Part shown: in pieces, positions 33,901 to 45,979 of the stretch | How the letters are laid out: every line of letters begins with the position of its first letter | Position numbering within the stretch: the first letter of the stretch is position 1 | Origin: Chromera velia | Lineage: Eukaryota > Sar > Chromeraceae | Assembly: GCA_018398765.1 (NCBI GenBank) | Contig: JAHBMJ010005961.1 | Span: 1-61,764, forward strand | Reading direction: 5' to 3' | Length of the DNA stretch: 61,764 nt | The notes under the pieces: generated by a model | The model's input: only the letters and a program-made list of their open reading frames with translations | Database searches by the model: none | Told to the model about the DNA's origin: nothing | Position numbers and translations under genes: made by a program

Positions 33901-36900
33901 ATGTTCAGACAGACGCGGAGACCTGAGGTTGGTTGGTGAGTGGGTTTGGGCGTGCGTCTGCGTGCCCGTCTTTCTGTACTTGTGTAATGCTGATGAGGAA
34001 GTTTTGCTTCTTTCACAGTCATGGGGGGACTCATTCTCACTCTGCGTGTCTCGCTGGCCTCAGTGCGGGAAGCCGGATTCCTTTGTTGTCGCTTCTAACG
34101 CACTGCGTTCTGTCTCTCAGGCGTGCCTTCCCTCCTTTCTTTGCTTGCCCTTCAATTCTTTCAACGAGGGAGGGCACAAACGGGTCCCCTCCCTCATGCA
34201 ACGAGACAAGCAAGGTGGAGAGGAAGACGGCGCTGATAAATAAGTGTGTTTCTTTCAATGCATTCCTTCGTGAGTGTCTGTTACCTGTATTTGTTTGAAT
34301 GCAGATTGGGGACAAATTTTCGAGCCGGCATGGGCAGAAGGGGGTGATTGGCTTGATTGTTGGGCAGGTAGGTCTTGGGAAGGGGGGAGCTGCGAGACAG
34401 TGTGTGGCATCAACTTAAAGTCAGAAAATTGATTCGCCTCCACCAAATAGGCATGAGATCCAGAATTCGCCCGTTAAGGTGGGAGTCTCTTGATGGATGG
34501 AGAAGAGAAGAAAATCTGTCCTGCCACCTCTGGAGCCGGGACAAATGTCATTCTTTTCTCCTCCCCCTTTTTTTCGCATGAGCGGGCGCGCGTTCTCTTT
34601 CCCTTTTCTGGCTGAAAGCATCTCCTCTGTCTCCCCCTCTTGCATCTGTACTGTGTTTTTTTTTCATTTCAGGAGGATTTTCCGTTTGCCGAGTCTGGGT
34701 GGTGTCCGGACATGATTATGAACCCCCACGGGTTTCCTTCCAGAATGACAGTGGGCAAGATGATGGAACTCATAGCAGGTGGGTGGGGGGGGGGGGGGGG
34801 GGGGGGGGGGNGGGGGGGGGGGGGGGTAGGTGAGGGGGTGAGTGCCTTGGTGAGGGAGGGAGATTGGGGTTGATTCCATGTGATGCTTTTGATTTTGTTC
34901 CATGAGGCAGACAGGGAAGCTCCCTCCTTCTTCCACTCGTTGAAGGATGGATGCAAGGATCAAAAACCGAAACGGGAGGATGTGCCACATGCCTCGTGCA
35001 GGAAAGTCTGCGGTTTTTGACGGTATGTTCAAGTACGGCACAATTTTTGGGGGAACGAAGATCGAGGACGTCTCGAAGGTCCTTTTGGAACACGGATACT
35101 CGTACTCAGGGAAGGTGGGTGCGCCTGTAGCGCCTGTCGTTCCATTCGTGCAGACCGCGTGGGAGAAAACATCTGTCCATCTGTATTTTCCCTTCCAAAT
35201 TGGATAATTGGACTGTTTTCTTCAAAGACACTTCTTTACATCTCGCAGTTGACTCCCTGGCGCATTGCGTCGGGAAAGTACTGCAAGAGCTGGTGCGTTT
35301 GCAGCTGTTGGATCTTCCTCCTTTGACTCTGTATTCCCTCATCTGTGCTTATCAGCCTCTCTTGCTCTCTCTCTCTCTCTCTGTGTGTGTGGGGGGGNNN
35401 NNNNNNNNNNNNNNNNNNNNNNNNNNNNNNNNNNNNNNNNNNNNNNNNNNNNNNNNNNNNNNNNNNNNNNNNNNNNNNNNNNNNNNNNNNNNNNNNNNNN
35501 NNNNNNNNNNNNNNNNNNNNNNNNNNNNNNNNNNNNNNNNNNNNNNNNNNNNNNNNNNNNNNNNNNNNNNNNNNNNNNNNNNNNNNNNNNNNNNNNNNNN
35601 NNNNNNNNNNNNNNNNNNNNNNNGGGGGGGGGGGGGGTGAACTTGCAGGAATACTTGACGAGCGGAATCACAGGGGAGGCTCTTGAGACTTACATTTTCG
35701 TTGGTCCTGTTTTCTACCAGAGGCTCAAACACATGGTCCGTCAGGCGGGGGCGGGAGTGGTAGATGCAGAGAGGGGAGTGACGATCTGCTGGTCGGTGCT
35801 GCAGATCAATGGGGAGTTAGTTGACGAGACTCTCTGCTCTTCTCTTTTTGAGACTTGAGACATCGAGCGAGGCAGTCGAGGAGGGGTTGTCTCTGTCTGC
35901 GTCCATGAACCTTTGGGGAGAGGAAGGGAAGGGAAGCGCATCGATGATCCTTTTTTGTGTGTTTGTTTTCCCACCCATCTATCGATAGATCTACTTTCCC
36001 TTACTCACTCGCTCACACCTGCAGGTCCAGGACAAGATCCACGCGAGGGGGCGCGGTCCCAGGGTGACGTTGACGCACCAGCCGACAGAGGGACGAGCGA
36101 AAGACGGGGGACTCCGATTGGGAGAGATGGAAAGGGACTGCCTCGTTGCGTACGGGTGGGTGGGTGGGTGGGTAGGGACGGGGAAAGGGTCGTTTGGGAT
36201 TGAACAGCTGACTGCAAGCATCTTTCCTGGGGAGGCCGAAAGAAAGAAAGAAAGAGACAGCAAAACTCCTTTTGCCTGACCTCTTTCTGCCTTTCCTGAC
36301 TTTCTACGAAGTCTCTTTAAGCTGGCTTCCCGCGTTTCTTCTGACGGACACGCTTCAGACCCCTCAGCTCTCTTCGATTCCCAAACGTGACTGACGAAGA
36401 CGTAAAGGCTCACTTCATGCATCCTTTTTGCTTTTTTCCTTTTGTCCACCTGAGGTGTTGCAGGGCGAGTAATCTGTTGATTGAGCGTCTGATGCTTTCT
36501 TCGGATCTCTTTGAAGCCTCCATTTGTGCGGGTTGGTCGGGGAGAGGTGGGGACGGGGGGCTTGTTTTTGCCTGACGTGCTCTCTGGTTGCTTCTTTTAT
36601 TTCTTGGGGTGCTTGCAAATGTGGATGAAATATCTCTCTGGTTCCTTCTGTTCTTGCTATCCGACTGTTGTCCTTCTCTTTTCTTCTGTCTGTTTCTTCT
36701 TCGTCTTTGTCTCCTTCACAGCGCCTCCCCCGGTTGGTCTTATTTGATTTTTTTCATTCCTCTCCTTCCATCTATCGTGTGGTGCTCTCTCTCTGTCTCT
36801 CTGTATTCAACTTCGCCCGTCCACCCTTTCTCTTCTCACTCGTCTTTGTTGACTTTCTGCTGTCTCCCTTTCTCTTCTCACTCGTCTTTGTTGACTTTCT

Positions 36901-37427
36901 GCTGTCTCCCTTTGCAGAGTGTGGCCTGTTGGGGTACTGCGGGTTCTGTCCGTTCTGCAAATCCGCAGAGAACGTTTGCAGCGTGAACCTTCCGTATGCT
37001 TGCAAACTGCTGTTCCAAGTCAGTCAAGGGAGCAACAAGGAAGGAAGGAAGGAAGCAGTCAGAGGGATACATCGAAGGGACCTCGGTCAAACAGGTGTTT
37101 GAGCGGGCCACTGACAAACAGGAAGGGGAGCAACTGGACAGATAAGCTATGCGACTGGGTGGGTCGGTGGGTGAGTGAAAAAGTGAGTGAGTGAGTGGGT
37201 GAGTGAGTGAGTGAGTGATGGGGAAAGAGCCTAGTTGGCAGGCGGTTCGTGTGCCTATGCTAAAGTTTTCGCGCAATAAATCATACACGCCTTGCTCCTT
37301 TCTCGACGAGATCTGCCTTCCTTCAGTCTCCTCTGAATCTCCTTTCCCTCCACCCCTGCCCGTCCCCTTCTTGCAGGAGCTCCAAGCAATGAATGTCTGC
37401 CCACGTTTGTCCCTGAAACCGAAGTGA
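24133..37427 (+). CDS. RPC2: RNA polymerase III second largest subunit (RPC2 / POLR3B)
   Basis: Thirty-one exons keep one frame of 1193 residues: 24133-24246, 24529-24689, 24933-25106, 25450-25541, 25809-25888, 26282-26397, 26616-26733, 27082-27157, 27545-27704, 27955-28087, 28275-28428, 28843-28892, 29137-29214, 29443-29588, 29929-30133, 30254-30387, 30995-31054, 31225-31390, 31646-31718, 32143-32287, 32634-32838, 33221-33343, 33829-33927, 34305-34367, 34673-34778, 35002-35114, 35649-35735, 36025-36155, 36464-36531, 36918-37018, 37377-37427. RPC2 forms half of the Pol III active cleft and transcribes tRNA and 5S genes. Diagnostic blocks: [111 protein letters not shown], then a C-terminal zinc ribbon CAEC...CPFC and [11 protein letters not shown]. 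Length and the CAECGLLGY ending favour Pol III over Pol I or II. The donor of exon 8 (GTATGG at 27158) was chosen for phase and is least certain. Intron 26 holds the assembly gap. Confidence 0.95.
26180..26235. repeat. (TG)n(AG)n microsatellite in RPC2 intron 5
   Basis: TG repeats switch to AG repeats just upstream of the exon-6 acceptor at 26281. A C-run containing one N lies at 26133-26150. Further simple repeats in RPC2 introns are TG at 26881-26911, TC at 27040-27067, AG plus GACGCA at 28501-28557, and GACA at 28675-28707. Confidence 0.85.
30613..30994. repeat. 380-bp (TG)n/(TC)n compound microsatellite ending in a splice acceptor
   Basis: Most of RPC2 intron 16 is alternating TG and TC blocks with embedded GCATATG steps, and it ends directly in TGCAG, the acceptor for exon 17 at 30995. 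Such a tract can adopt Z-DNA or triplex structures. Confidence 0.9.
31575..31662 (+). repeat. 44-bp tandem duplication spanning an RPC2 splice acceptor
   Basis: Two copies (31575-31618, 31619-31662) of a unit starting CATTCGATTGAGTGACTCTG each contain CCTGCAG|TTTGAGAGAACAGAC, so two identical acceptors with identical first exon bases lie 44 bp apart. Only the downstream acceptor (exon from 31646) gives the conserved reading frame; use of the upstream one would add 44 nt and shift the frame. Confidence 0.9.
34779..34826. repeat. Poly-G tract with one N in RPC2 intron 25
   Basis: Right after the donor GTGGGT the intron is essentially all G to 34826, with N at 34811. The true length is probably unreliable. 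Confidence 0.8.
35391..35637. other. Assembly gap in RPC2 intron 26
   Basis: N occupies 35398-35623, flanked on both sides by G runs and preceded by TC/TG repeats. No conserved RPC2 residues are missing across the gap, so it probably hides repeat only. Confidence 0.9.
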
Positions 37428-39422
37428 GAGGACAGGAGAGGACAAGGACATGAGACCTGCAGACAGATTACAGGATCGATTCAAAAGAACTGACGCAGAC
37501 GAGCAGAGTGCCTCAGAGCAACGGAAAGAGAGGGGGGGGGGAAGTGGTAGAAAGAGAAATAGACAGGGAGCGAAAGAGGGAAAGAGGGAGACTGTCGGAC
37601 AGCAGCACTTTCTGGGAATGCATTCATCGATTAGAAGCCAGCCAACAACTTGAAGCGACCTTTTGGTCCCTTGCCATGTAGAGTCATTGTGATTCATAAT
37701 CATTCATCGCAGATTAAGACGAGAAAGGGAATGAATGCAGGGGAGCGTTATCGGGCGAATAGCATGACTGAGGGTTCGAGAAAAATGCAACGGAAAAAGA
37801 GGAATATAACCAATCAATCAATCAATAACTCGTGGCGATCATGTTGTCTAAACAGTGAAACGGCAATATCAGAAGAAATCGCTGTACGCAAGCTTGTAAG
37901 ATGTTGTATCTGCTGGTCATGCTGTAGCATTCAATTCAAAGCAATTAAATGGAAGACATTCATCATGACCATTTTGTACTTTGATTAACTTTGATGTAAA
38001 CCAGGTTCAACGAAGTCCTACTTCAAGTTCTGGCCTTTTAAATATATATAAATCTGTAAATAAATTTGTATAATACATACTCTATCGTATTTAAGAGTAT
38101 AATTCGGAGTATTGGAATGTACAGTTGGGAACTGATGATTGAGGGTTTTGTTACGCATGTTACATCCTCATTAGTCCCTACTAGTCCCCACATTACCCCA
38201 CATATAAGGGGTGGATCTAGCTTAGTTTGTCCGAAGGTCTAAGAACACGTAACACATCTGTTTATCGATCATTTTCAATACGTGGCTTATCACTCGTACT
38301 CTCAATTGTAGTAATTGGGAACTCCGGGTCTTTCGACTCGGAGGGCGTAAACTAAGTGATCGTTTGGTGATTGATTCTTTGTATACAAACAAGAAGGGAA
38401 AAAAAAAAGAAAAGGGGGCAAGCGCATGAAAGGAAAGGAAGAAAAGAAGGTTGAGAAAATAAGGGGCAAATTAATAGGGAAGGTCTTTTTGAAGTTGTTT
38501 TCCGCCGTCAAAGGGTAGCGTTTATCAAGGGGACAAACTTTTAGAATGTTTTTGCCCTGTCTCTCCCCTCTTTTCGTTATTCTCCAAATCCTACTCTACC
38601 GCCGCTTGAGAAATAAGCCGCAGTAAAAGTGATTAATGAGCAGTGTTCCTAGATTCAGAACAGATGGGACGAACCGGAACCTTTTGATAGACTAGGCTAG
38701 ATCCGCCCCTCATATACGGGGACGCGGCATGCATAACAAAAACCTCAATCAACAATTGGGAACTGGTGCTGCATGTACACAAAGTTTTCTGTGCGTGCGT
38801 CAGCCGTCGCTTCCGCAGATATATATTCATATATTTAATTTGCACAAATTTGCAGGACTGGGGCCTCTAGTTAACATTATTATCAGCGTGAGCGAATAAG
38901 CTTATTTGAGATTCACCAAGATATCAGTATTAATACCAAAAACTTCCTCTAATTGATTCAATGAAGCCTGTGCTAGCCACTTAATTGCGAAGGACAAACT
39001 CCCTGCCGTAGATAATTTTTGAACGTGCGCATTTTTAAAAAATGTTGATATTAATACAGCTGTATTGACGGGATATATCGGGATATTCTTCTGTTTTCTC
39101 GTGTGTTCATCTATAGGTCTTCATCGAACTGTGTTCAGCAATTTTCAGCACTCTTCAACAGTTTGACGCATCTCGATCAGTCAAAGGTTTGCTCTGACGA
39201 AAGCACAGGTCTTCCAAGAACATGTGGATCTCCCGAAGCCTTGCTGGTTGTTTGGAAGGAGGGAGAGTTCCCACCCCCCCTGCAACCCAAAACAGGGGAG
39301 AAGCTTTGCCGATCGTGCCCAGTACTCTCCTGTAGGAAGTCCTGAAGAGCTTGATCTTTCCCTCATCCACAGTCGAAAAGAGTCAGCCGATTTGAAATTT
39401 CCAGAGAAGTAATAACAGCAAG
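37428..39422. other. Intergenic region with a MITE-like element
   Basis: No gene is recognised. The sequence is mixed then AT-rich. The last 300 bases are probably the 5' flank of the gene starting at 39423. Confidence 0.55.
38122..38777. mobile_element. Candidate MITE-like element with about 90-bp inverted ends
   Basis: The left arm (about 38122-38226: GATTGAGGGTTTTGTTACGC ... GGGGTGGATCTAGC) and the right arm (about 38683-38777, minus strand: GATTGAGGTTTTTGTTATGC ... GGGGCGGATCTAGC) are imperfect reverse complements separated by about 460 bp without coding sequence. No certain target duplication was seen. Confidence 0.5.
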
Positions 39423-41902
39423 ATGAGTCTGAAGAAAGTGACTTTCTTGAAACTCCTTCACCAACCACCCGTGGAGATTGAGATCTACGTGGGAAAGGGG
39501 GCACTTTTTCCGCTCCGGTTGGTCTGCAAGGATTTCAATGACCGCATCCTGTCGGAGTTTGGAGTGACCCCGATGACCATCGACGAGATGATCGTCCTTG
39601 GTATCGGTCCCAACCTGATTCACTGGTTGATGGACTTTGTGGTCACCCCGCCCAGTGAGGCGCTGCTCCGCAAGATCGTGGAGATCAAACAGGGACCCCT
39701 ACTCCTTCTTCTCCACAAATACCCCGAGACCACCTTCCCCCTCGAAGAAGATGTCCCCCGTCGGTACATCTGGAACCGAAACCAAGTCAGAGGATTCTCC
39801 AACGTCCTCTCCATCATGGAGGGATTTGCGATCAATGCCGACGTTGAGAACTTCATGTTCTTCAACAAGAAGTTCAAGAGGCAGGTGTTACGCCACTTGA
39901 AGCTCTTCTTCAAGAAGTGTGCGTGGCATGCTGCCGAAGTCAGGGGACTTGCACTGATCAAGTGTTTGCAGCAGTACAAAACGCGGCTCCGAGCAAGTTT
40001 CGGAGATGAGACAGACGTGAACAAACTGAAGCGCATCCCCCCTGACTTTGTCGACACCCTGATGCGCGAACGGTTTTGGAACGCCGACAAGAAGATGTGG
40101 GAGCCCTGCCTCCATCTCCACCTTCACCCAACACTGTCCCAACTGTGCCTTGACGCATGGAGAGGCAACATCAACACCATCCTGATGTCCCCCATGCCCG
40201 ACCCCAAAGAATTCCAAACCCGAAAACCCATTCATCCCCCCCTCGTCGTCACCCGACTCATGTGGTACGCCATCCGGGGCGGTCACAACGAGTGCGCAAA
40301 AAAGATTTGGGACTGGGGGTTGGACAGAGCAGAGAAAATGGGGCCCGAACTCGGCATGACCATCCAACAGTACAAGGAGAAAGTGGCACTCCCCCGCCGT
40401 CGAGGCACCAACAAACCCCCAGCCGAAGCCGCAGCCCGAGAGGGCAACATGGAGATGCTGAGGTGGATGAGGTCAGAGGAGTGTGACCCCAGGTACGGGT
40501 TCGATCAGTGGGTGGTCAAGGCCGCCATTGAGGGGCATCAGGTGGATGTACTGCAGTACATCGTCTCTGAGATCCCCATAGTGCTCCCCATGAACCGGTG
40601 GAGCAGAAAGCTCCCCGACGCTGCCCGTGCGCACAAGTCATGGGCCTGCCTCAGATGGCTCCGTGAGCAGGACCCCCCTGTCCGCTGGGGCAAACCCGAA
40701 CCAGGTCAGATCTTCGGTCACGGGACTTCCGTAGCCCGTCGAACCCGGCTGTATGAGGTGAAGTTGGCTGAGTTCGTCTCCAAGGACAAAGTCAACGATC
40801 CGCCCCTCCCCCCCGAAGACATCCGAGAAGATGTGTGCCTGTTCATCCGAAAAGCGGTGACAGGCACGACGCTTCTCTCAGCCAAGCGCGTTCTTGAAGA
40901 GAGGGACTGGCGGCTGTTCAATTGGCTGTGCAGGATGGGAGGGCACGAGTTCGAGGAACGCCGCATGGTCCGGCTCGGGTACATGCAGACGGTCGAGATC
41001 ATGAGGCAGTGGGTGACGGTGCTGCACTGGCACCTGACGACCAAGTGGCCTGCGTTCGTCCATGGACTCGAGAGAGCGGGGCAGCGGTACGACAAGATGG
41101 TCGCCAACCTCAACCGGTGAGTGAGTGAGGGAGGGAGTGAGTGAGGTGGGTGAGGGAGGGAGTGAGTGAGTGAGGTGGGTGAGGGAGGGAGGGAGTGAGT
41201 GAGGTGGGTGAGTGAGTGAGTGGGTGAGTGAGTGAGTTGGTGAGTGAGTGAGTGAGTTGGTGAGTGAGCGGGTGAGTGAGTGAGTGAGTGAGTGAGTGAG
41301 TTGGTGAGTGAGTCAGTGAGTGAGGGAGGGAAGGAGGGAGTGAGTGAGTGAGTGAGTTGCGGAGTCGGTGAGTGAGTGGGTGGGAGCGCGGCTGTATTGG
41401 AAGGACCTTGTTGCCTCTCCCTCTTTCGCCCACAATCAGTGCTGACATTTTTACTTTCTCTGTTGTGTTGTTTTTTTCCTCTACTACTCATGAGTGAGGT
41501 TTCATACGTTCTGATGGTGGTCCCTGACACACTCTCTCCCCTCTGATCGATGTGTGTGTGTCGATCCATGCGATCGATCGATTGGGCGTGCAGCGACCAG
41601 GACGGGTTCTGCAAGTTCCACCTGTGGGTGAAGAGCCACATGGACAACTATGAACCCGGACTGTCGAAGAACGCGAAGAGGTCTCTGAGGGAGATCGTGA
41701 AGCACTCAGGGGAAGAGCACCTGAGGTGGATGCTCGAGGAGTGGAGTCCTTGGGACCGCCCTGCGCATCTGCAGGTAGGTGCGTGCGTCTCTCTCTCTGT
41801 CTGTTTGGCTGTTCTTTTTCTGTTTTTACGTCTTTCTTTCTGTCTTTGTTTCTTCCTTCCTTTCTGACTGTCCCTTTGTTTCGTCCTTCCTTTCTGACTG
41901 TC

Positions 41903-41933
<31 letters not shown>

Positions 41934-43575
41934 TTCTTCCTTCCTTCCTTCCTTCCTGCCTTCCTTCCTTCATTCCTTCCTTCCTTTCCTTCCTTCTTCC
42001 TTCCTTCCTTCCTTCCTTCTTTCCTTCCTTCCTTCCTTCCTTCTTTCTTTCTTTCTTTCTTTCTTTTCTTTCTTTCTTTCTTTCTTTCTCTCCCTCTCCC
42101 TCCCTCTCCCTCCCTCCCGCCCGCCCTCCCTCTCCCTCTCTCTTCTTTCTTTCCTTTTTTTTCCTTTCCTTTTTTCCTTCTCGCTCCCTTGCTTTCAGTT
42201 TTTGCTTTCTTTCTTTCCTTCCTTTCTATCTTTTTTTGTTTGCTCTCGCATGCGCGCAGATTTGTTTGTTTGTCCATTCTCTCAACGTTGCGTCTCCCTC
42301 TTTTTTGGGGGGGGGCGTCTCCATTCATTCATTCGCCTGCAGTCGTCGTGCAACGTCGCTTCCACACGAAAGAAACAAACAGCTGTACCTGAGAAACCAC
42401 GAGACAGATCACACTTGTCCTGTCCTCTACCATGCTTCACCTCCCTCCTGCCCCCCTGTCTGCAGCCCCGCATCCCCAAACAGCCCATGTGGCTGAAGAG
42501 ACGCAGGCGCCGCAACAAGATCAAGAGGAGACGCCGTGCAGCACGCAGACGCCAGGAGAGAGAGGCAAAGCTCAAGAAGGCCAACGAGGCCAACGACCCC
42601 GCCCAAGCCGCCCCTCCCGGTGTCATTGTGGAAGGAGGCCCCGCAGGTGCTGCTGCCGCCCCCGCCCCCGCCCCGAAAGCAAAAGCCAAGCAAGCAGCAC
42701 CGAAACCAAAGCCGAAAGCAGCACAGCCCAAGGCACAAGCAAAGCCGAAAGCCGGGCCCGCTTCCGCATCCGCAAAGGCCAAGGCCAGCCCGCAAGCCAA
42801 ATCAGCAGCCAAAGCAAAAGCCAAGGCCAAAGCGAAGATTGCCGCAAAGAAGGCAGCCGCCAAGGCGAGGCAAACAGCCCAGCAAGAGGCGGTTTTCGCC
42901 AAGGCAAAGGCCAAAAAGGCTCTGAAGGATGCAAGGGCGAAGGCGAAAGCAAAGCCCGGCCCCGGCCTTTCCGTCAACGACCGACTGGTCATCAAGCAGA
43001 CACGCCCTGATCAGATGCAGTATGGGAAAGGCCTCGCAGGCGCGAACCGCAGCTACGCCCAGCATCCCCAGGCGGCTGCGGGGGTTCACGTGGGGGGGTT
43101 CCACCCTGGAGTGATGCGGGGTCCTGGTCATGCAATGGCCTTTCCCCATCCGGGTGCAAATGCGCTCCCCCCTCAGGCTGGTCTCCCTTTTGCTCCCCCC
43201 TCCGCTGCTGCCGCCTTCCACTTCCATCAGATGCGGGCGCAGCAGGTGGGTCAGGGCGGACCTGCTCGTGCCCCTGCCCCCCCCGGTCCTCACGTCTTCG
43301 TCCCCCCGCCTGGGGCCGGGATCGGGATGGGCCTCCCGGCAGGGGGCCCCGGCATGAACCCTTTCGGTTGGGGTGCAGGTGCGGGGGGACTCGGGGGCCA
43401 GAGAGTGAAGATGGAGGGCCCCGGCATAAGCGGCCCCGTCCCCTTCCACGTCGGCACTGCCCGACAGAACGCGCAACCAGCAGCAGCTGCTGCCTCCAGT
43501 GGAGCTCGGTCGTCCGGACAACGCTGGGCCTACCCCCCGGTGAAGATGGAAACGAACGACCCGACTGAGCGTTGA
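39423..43575 (+). CDS. F-box-like/ankyrin-like protein with Lys/Ala-rich tail
   Basis: Three exons, 39423-41116, 41594-41774 and 42466-43575 (TGA), give 994 residues in frame with GT-AG introns. Near residues 25-45 LFPLRLVCKDFNDRIL resembles an F-box helix. Between about 270 and 430 are degenerate ankyrin-type repeats (AIRGGHNECAKKIWDWGLD, AAREGNMEMLRWMRSEECD, AAIEGHQVDVLQYIVSEI, AHKSWACLRWLREQD). This architecture is common in algal proteins proposed as substrate adaptors of ubiquitin ligases. Exon 3 opens with a very basic cluster (KRRRRRNKIKRRRRAARRR) that could be a nuclear signal, continues as AKAKAKAK repeats like histone H1 tails, then becomes Pro/Gly/His/Met-rich. The two halves differ in composition, so exon 3 may be a later addition to the ankyrin part. 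The join at 42466 depends on one acceptor; the function is inferred. Confidence 0.75.
41117..41390. repeat. (GTGA)n tract starting at a splice donor
   Basis: Intron 1 of the F-box/ankyrin-like gene begins GTGAGTGAGTGAGG and continues for about 270 bp as GTGA/GGGA/GTTG tetranucleotides. The annotated donor is thus the first of dozens of GTGAGT strings. Confidence 0.9.
41830..42235. repeat. 400-bp polypyrimidine tract (CTTT/CCTT)n
   Basis: Intron 2 of the same gene is almost pure C/T on the plus strand (purine on minus), mostly TTTC and TTCC repeats. It is a candidate triplex-forming region. Long open frames on both strands here are artefacts of the repeat. Confidence 0.9.
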
Positions 43576-44124
43576 GAGAGAGCTCAGCTTGAGAAGGGGG
43601 GGGGAATAGTTACGGGGAAGGGTGGAATCGAAGCGGGAGGGAGGGTCACTCACACTTTCTTTTCTCTTCCTTGCACGAACGGTGAGGGGGGGGGCAGGAG
43701 TGCGGAGTGTCTCTCTCTCGGTGCGCACTGATGAGTGAAATCGACCCGCTTTCTTTTTCTTTTCTTCTGGATGCAACACGCGACTTTTTCCCTTGTCCCC
43801 CCCCCATCTCCCTCTCTGCCTCGCAGTGATTTCACTTCTTTCTCTATCAGTAGAAAGACGGTGCGCGGTGGCAGTTGACTTTCTTTTTCTTCCCCTCATC
43901 CGACCCTGTCCGTCCAAGTGATTGGGCGGGGCATCTGCATGTCTGCATGTGCATGCTTGCATGACTTTGTCTTCCCCGTGTTCTGCTCCTTCTTCTGCAC
44001 CTCTCTCTTCTTCTCCCTTTTCTTCTGCTCTTCCGTTCTCTCTGCCTCCTTCGTCAAGATGTGCAAATGGATGGATGGATGGATGGATGGATGGATGAGC
44101 CTTTGACGAGAATGATGGGATGCC

Positions 44125-45430
44125 GGGATCAATTCTTTCTCTTAACCCCTTTCTGAGCTGTTCGGCGTCGAAGGAAGGGCTGAAAGACCCACGTGCGTCT
44201 CTATTCATCTGTGCATCGGTCAGGGTTCGGGGAGGGAGGAGTTCGGGTCGGGGGGTTCGCGCTGCTGAGATGCTGAGATGTGAATGGCTGGGGAGAGGTA
44301 CAGTCTGTCACTGTGCCCGCGGGTGGGTGGCTTGACGTGTCGGCGTCTTCGGTTGTTAGTTCGCACTCTCTCAAAGAAGGGGGGTGCTTCATCAATGTCG
44401 TTGCCTGCTTGCTTTCCCTTAGAGACCAACAAAGAAAAGAGACATAGAAAAAGTCTCTCGCTCGCGCTCTCTGTTTTCCGTTTCGCTCTCCCTTCATGGA
44501 GGAGGGCTGAAAGACAATGGCACAAACACTCCCTCTCTACCGTGATGGAGGGGGAGCAAGACGAAGAAAGACTCCATAGAGTGAGTGAGGTGCAGAGGTC
44601 GACAAGAGATCAAAAACGAAAAAAGAACACATAAAGAAAAGTCGGCCCAAACGGAACGGAATGACAAGCATCGAAGTGAACTTGCGTGCTGCAGTTCTTC
44701 TTTTGCCCCCTCTTTTATCTCTCCCTTTCCCGCCTCTTTCATCCTGTTCTACCCTCTCTTTCTGCCCTTTTCCTCCTGCTGGTTCCCCCTCGCTTGTAGA
44801 TCAAGTCAAGAAAGGAAGGAAAACATCATTGTCTTCCTCGCTTCTGTGACGCAGAGTCTTCTCTTAACCCCTTTCTGAGCTGTTCGGCGTTGAAGGAAGG
44901 GCTGAAGGACTCACGTGCGTCTGATCTCTCTTTTGCATGCGTGAGGGCTTGGGGTTTGGGGAGGGAGGGGTTCAGTTCAGGTCGGGGGGTTCGCGCAGCT
45001 GAGATGCTGAAATGGAGATAGGCGAGGAGCCGTACAGTCTGTCACTGTGCCCGCGGGTGGGTGGCTTGACGTGTCGGCGTCTTCGGTCGTTCGTTCGCAC
45101 TCTCTCAAAGAAGGGGGGTGCTTCATCAATGTCGTTGCCTTTTTTCTTTCCCTGCATGCACACTACCGACAGAAAAGAGGATCAAGAAGAAGCCTCTCAC
45201 TCGTGCTCTGTGCTTTCCATTTCGCCCCCTCTCCACGGAGGGGGGCCGAGAGATAATGGCGTAAATGTTCCCTTCCTGTCTATCTTGATAGAGAAGTGGC
45301 AAGACGAAGAGGGCCTCGAGAGAGCGAGGAGCAGAGGCAGCAGGTCAGGGAAAGGAGATTGCAGAAAAGAATTCAGCGCGAAAGGAACGGCAAGCATCGA
45401 AGTGAACTTGAGTACCAATTTTATCGATGA
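44125..45430. repeat. Diverged tandem duplication, period about 735 bp
   Basis: Segment 44135-44690 matches 44866-45415: shared blocks include TTAACCCCTTTCTGAGCTGT, the CTGTCACTGTGCCCGCGGGT region, TCTCAAAGAAGGGGGGTGCT and AGCATCGAAGTGAACTTG. Homology is patchy between blocks. Both copies keep an open frame for about 40 residues (LCPRVGGLTCRRLR... LSKKGGASSMSLP), but it lacks other coding signs. It lies 3' of the F-box/ankyrin-like gene; 43576-44124 and 45431-45979 show no gene. Confidence 0.75.
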
Positions 45431-45979
45431 GGGAAGGTGTCCAGATCCGAAACCGTGCGTTGAGAGCAGGATGTCACTGCGGTGTCTCCTCTCCTTCGCC
45501 TGCACAAAAAAGGAAGCGCATGAGCCAGAGTAAAGAAAAAGCCCGACAGCAAAGAGGGGAGAGAATGCGAAAAGAGGGGAGAGACAAAGAGAGCACACTT
45601 CCGCTACGGAGGTTTGACAGGTCCTCGGGCCTGTCTCTCTTGCTGTCTCCCTTTTCTCTTTTCCTCTCAGGCACTTTCCGCTCTTCGGGGTGGAAGGACT
45701 TCGAGTTCTCTTCTTCTGGCCTTGCGTGTGCGAGTCTGAGGCGTGAATCGCGAAATGATGCACCAAATTACACTAACTAGAAGTTCTATCATTTGCATTC
45801 AAACTTGTACCTTTGTTTGTTCCAATGTACCCATGCGTGCCCACACATGGTTGCTGTTGGTGACATTGATGCTACCGTTGTTAAATCGATCTGGTTCGGA
45901 CAGTGGTTCCAGCTACTGTTCTTCCTGCAATTGTCATAATTTCTATCTACATTTCTATTGTCAGTACCAGGGTATTCAA

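Noticed and set aside
41830..43575. 598-codon plus-strand frame spanning intron 2 and exon 3
   Set aside because: The first 230 codons translate a pyrimidine microsatellite; the splice acceptor at 42465 explains the true exon start.
42802..44208. 468-codon minus-strand frame
   Set aside because: Antisense of the conserved AK-rich exon and its 3' flank; no independent support.
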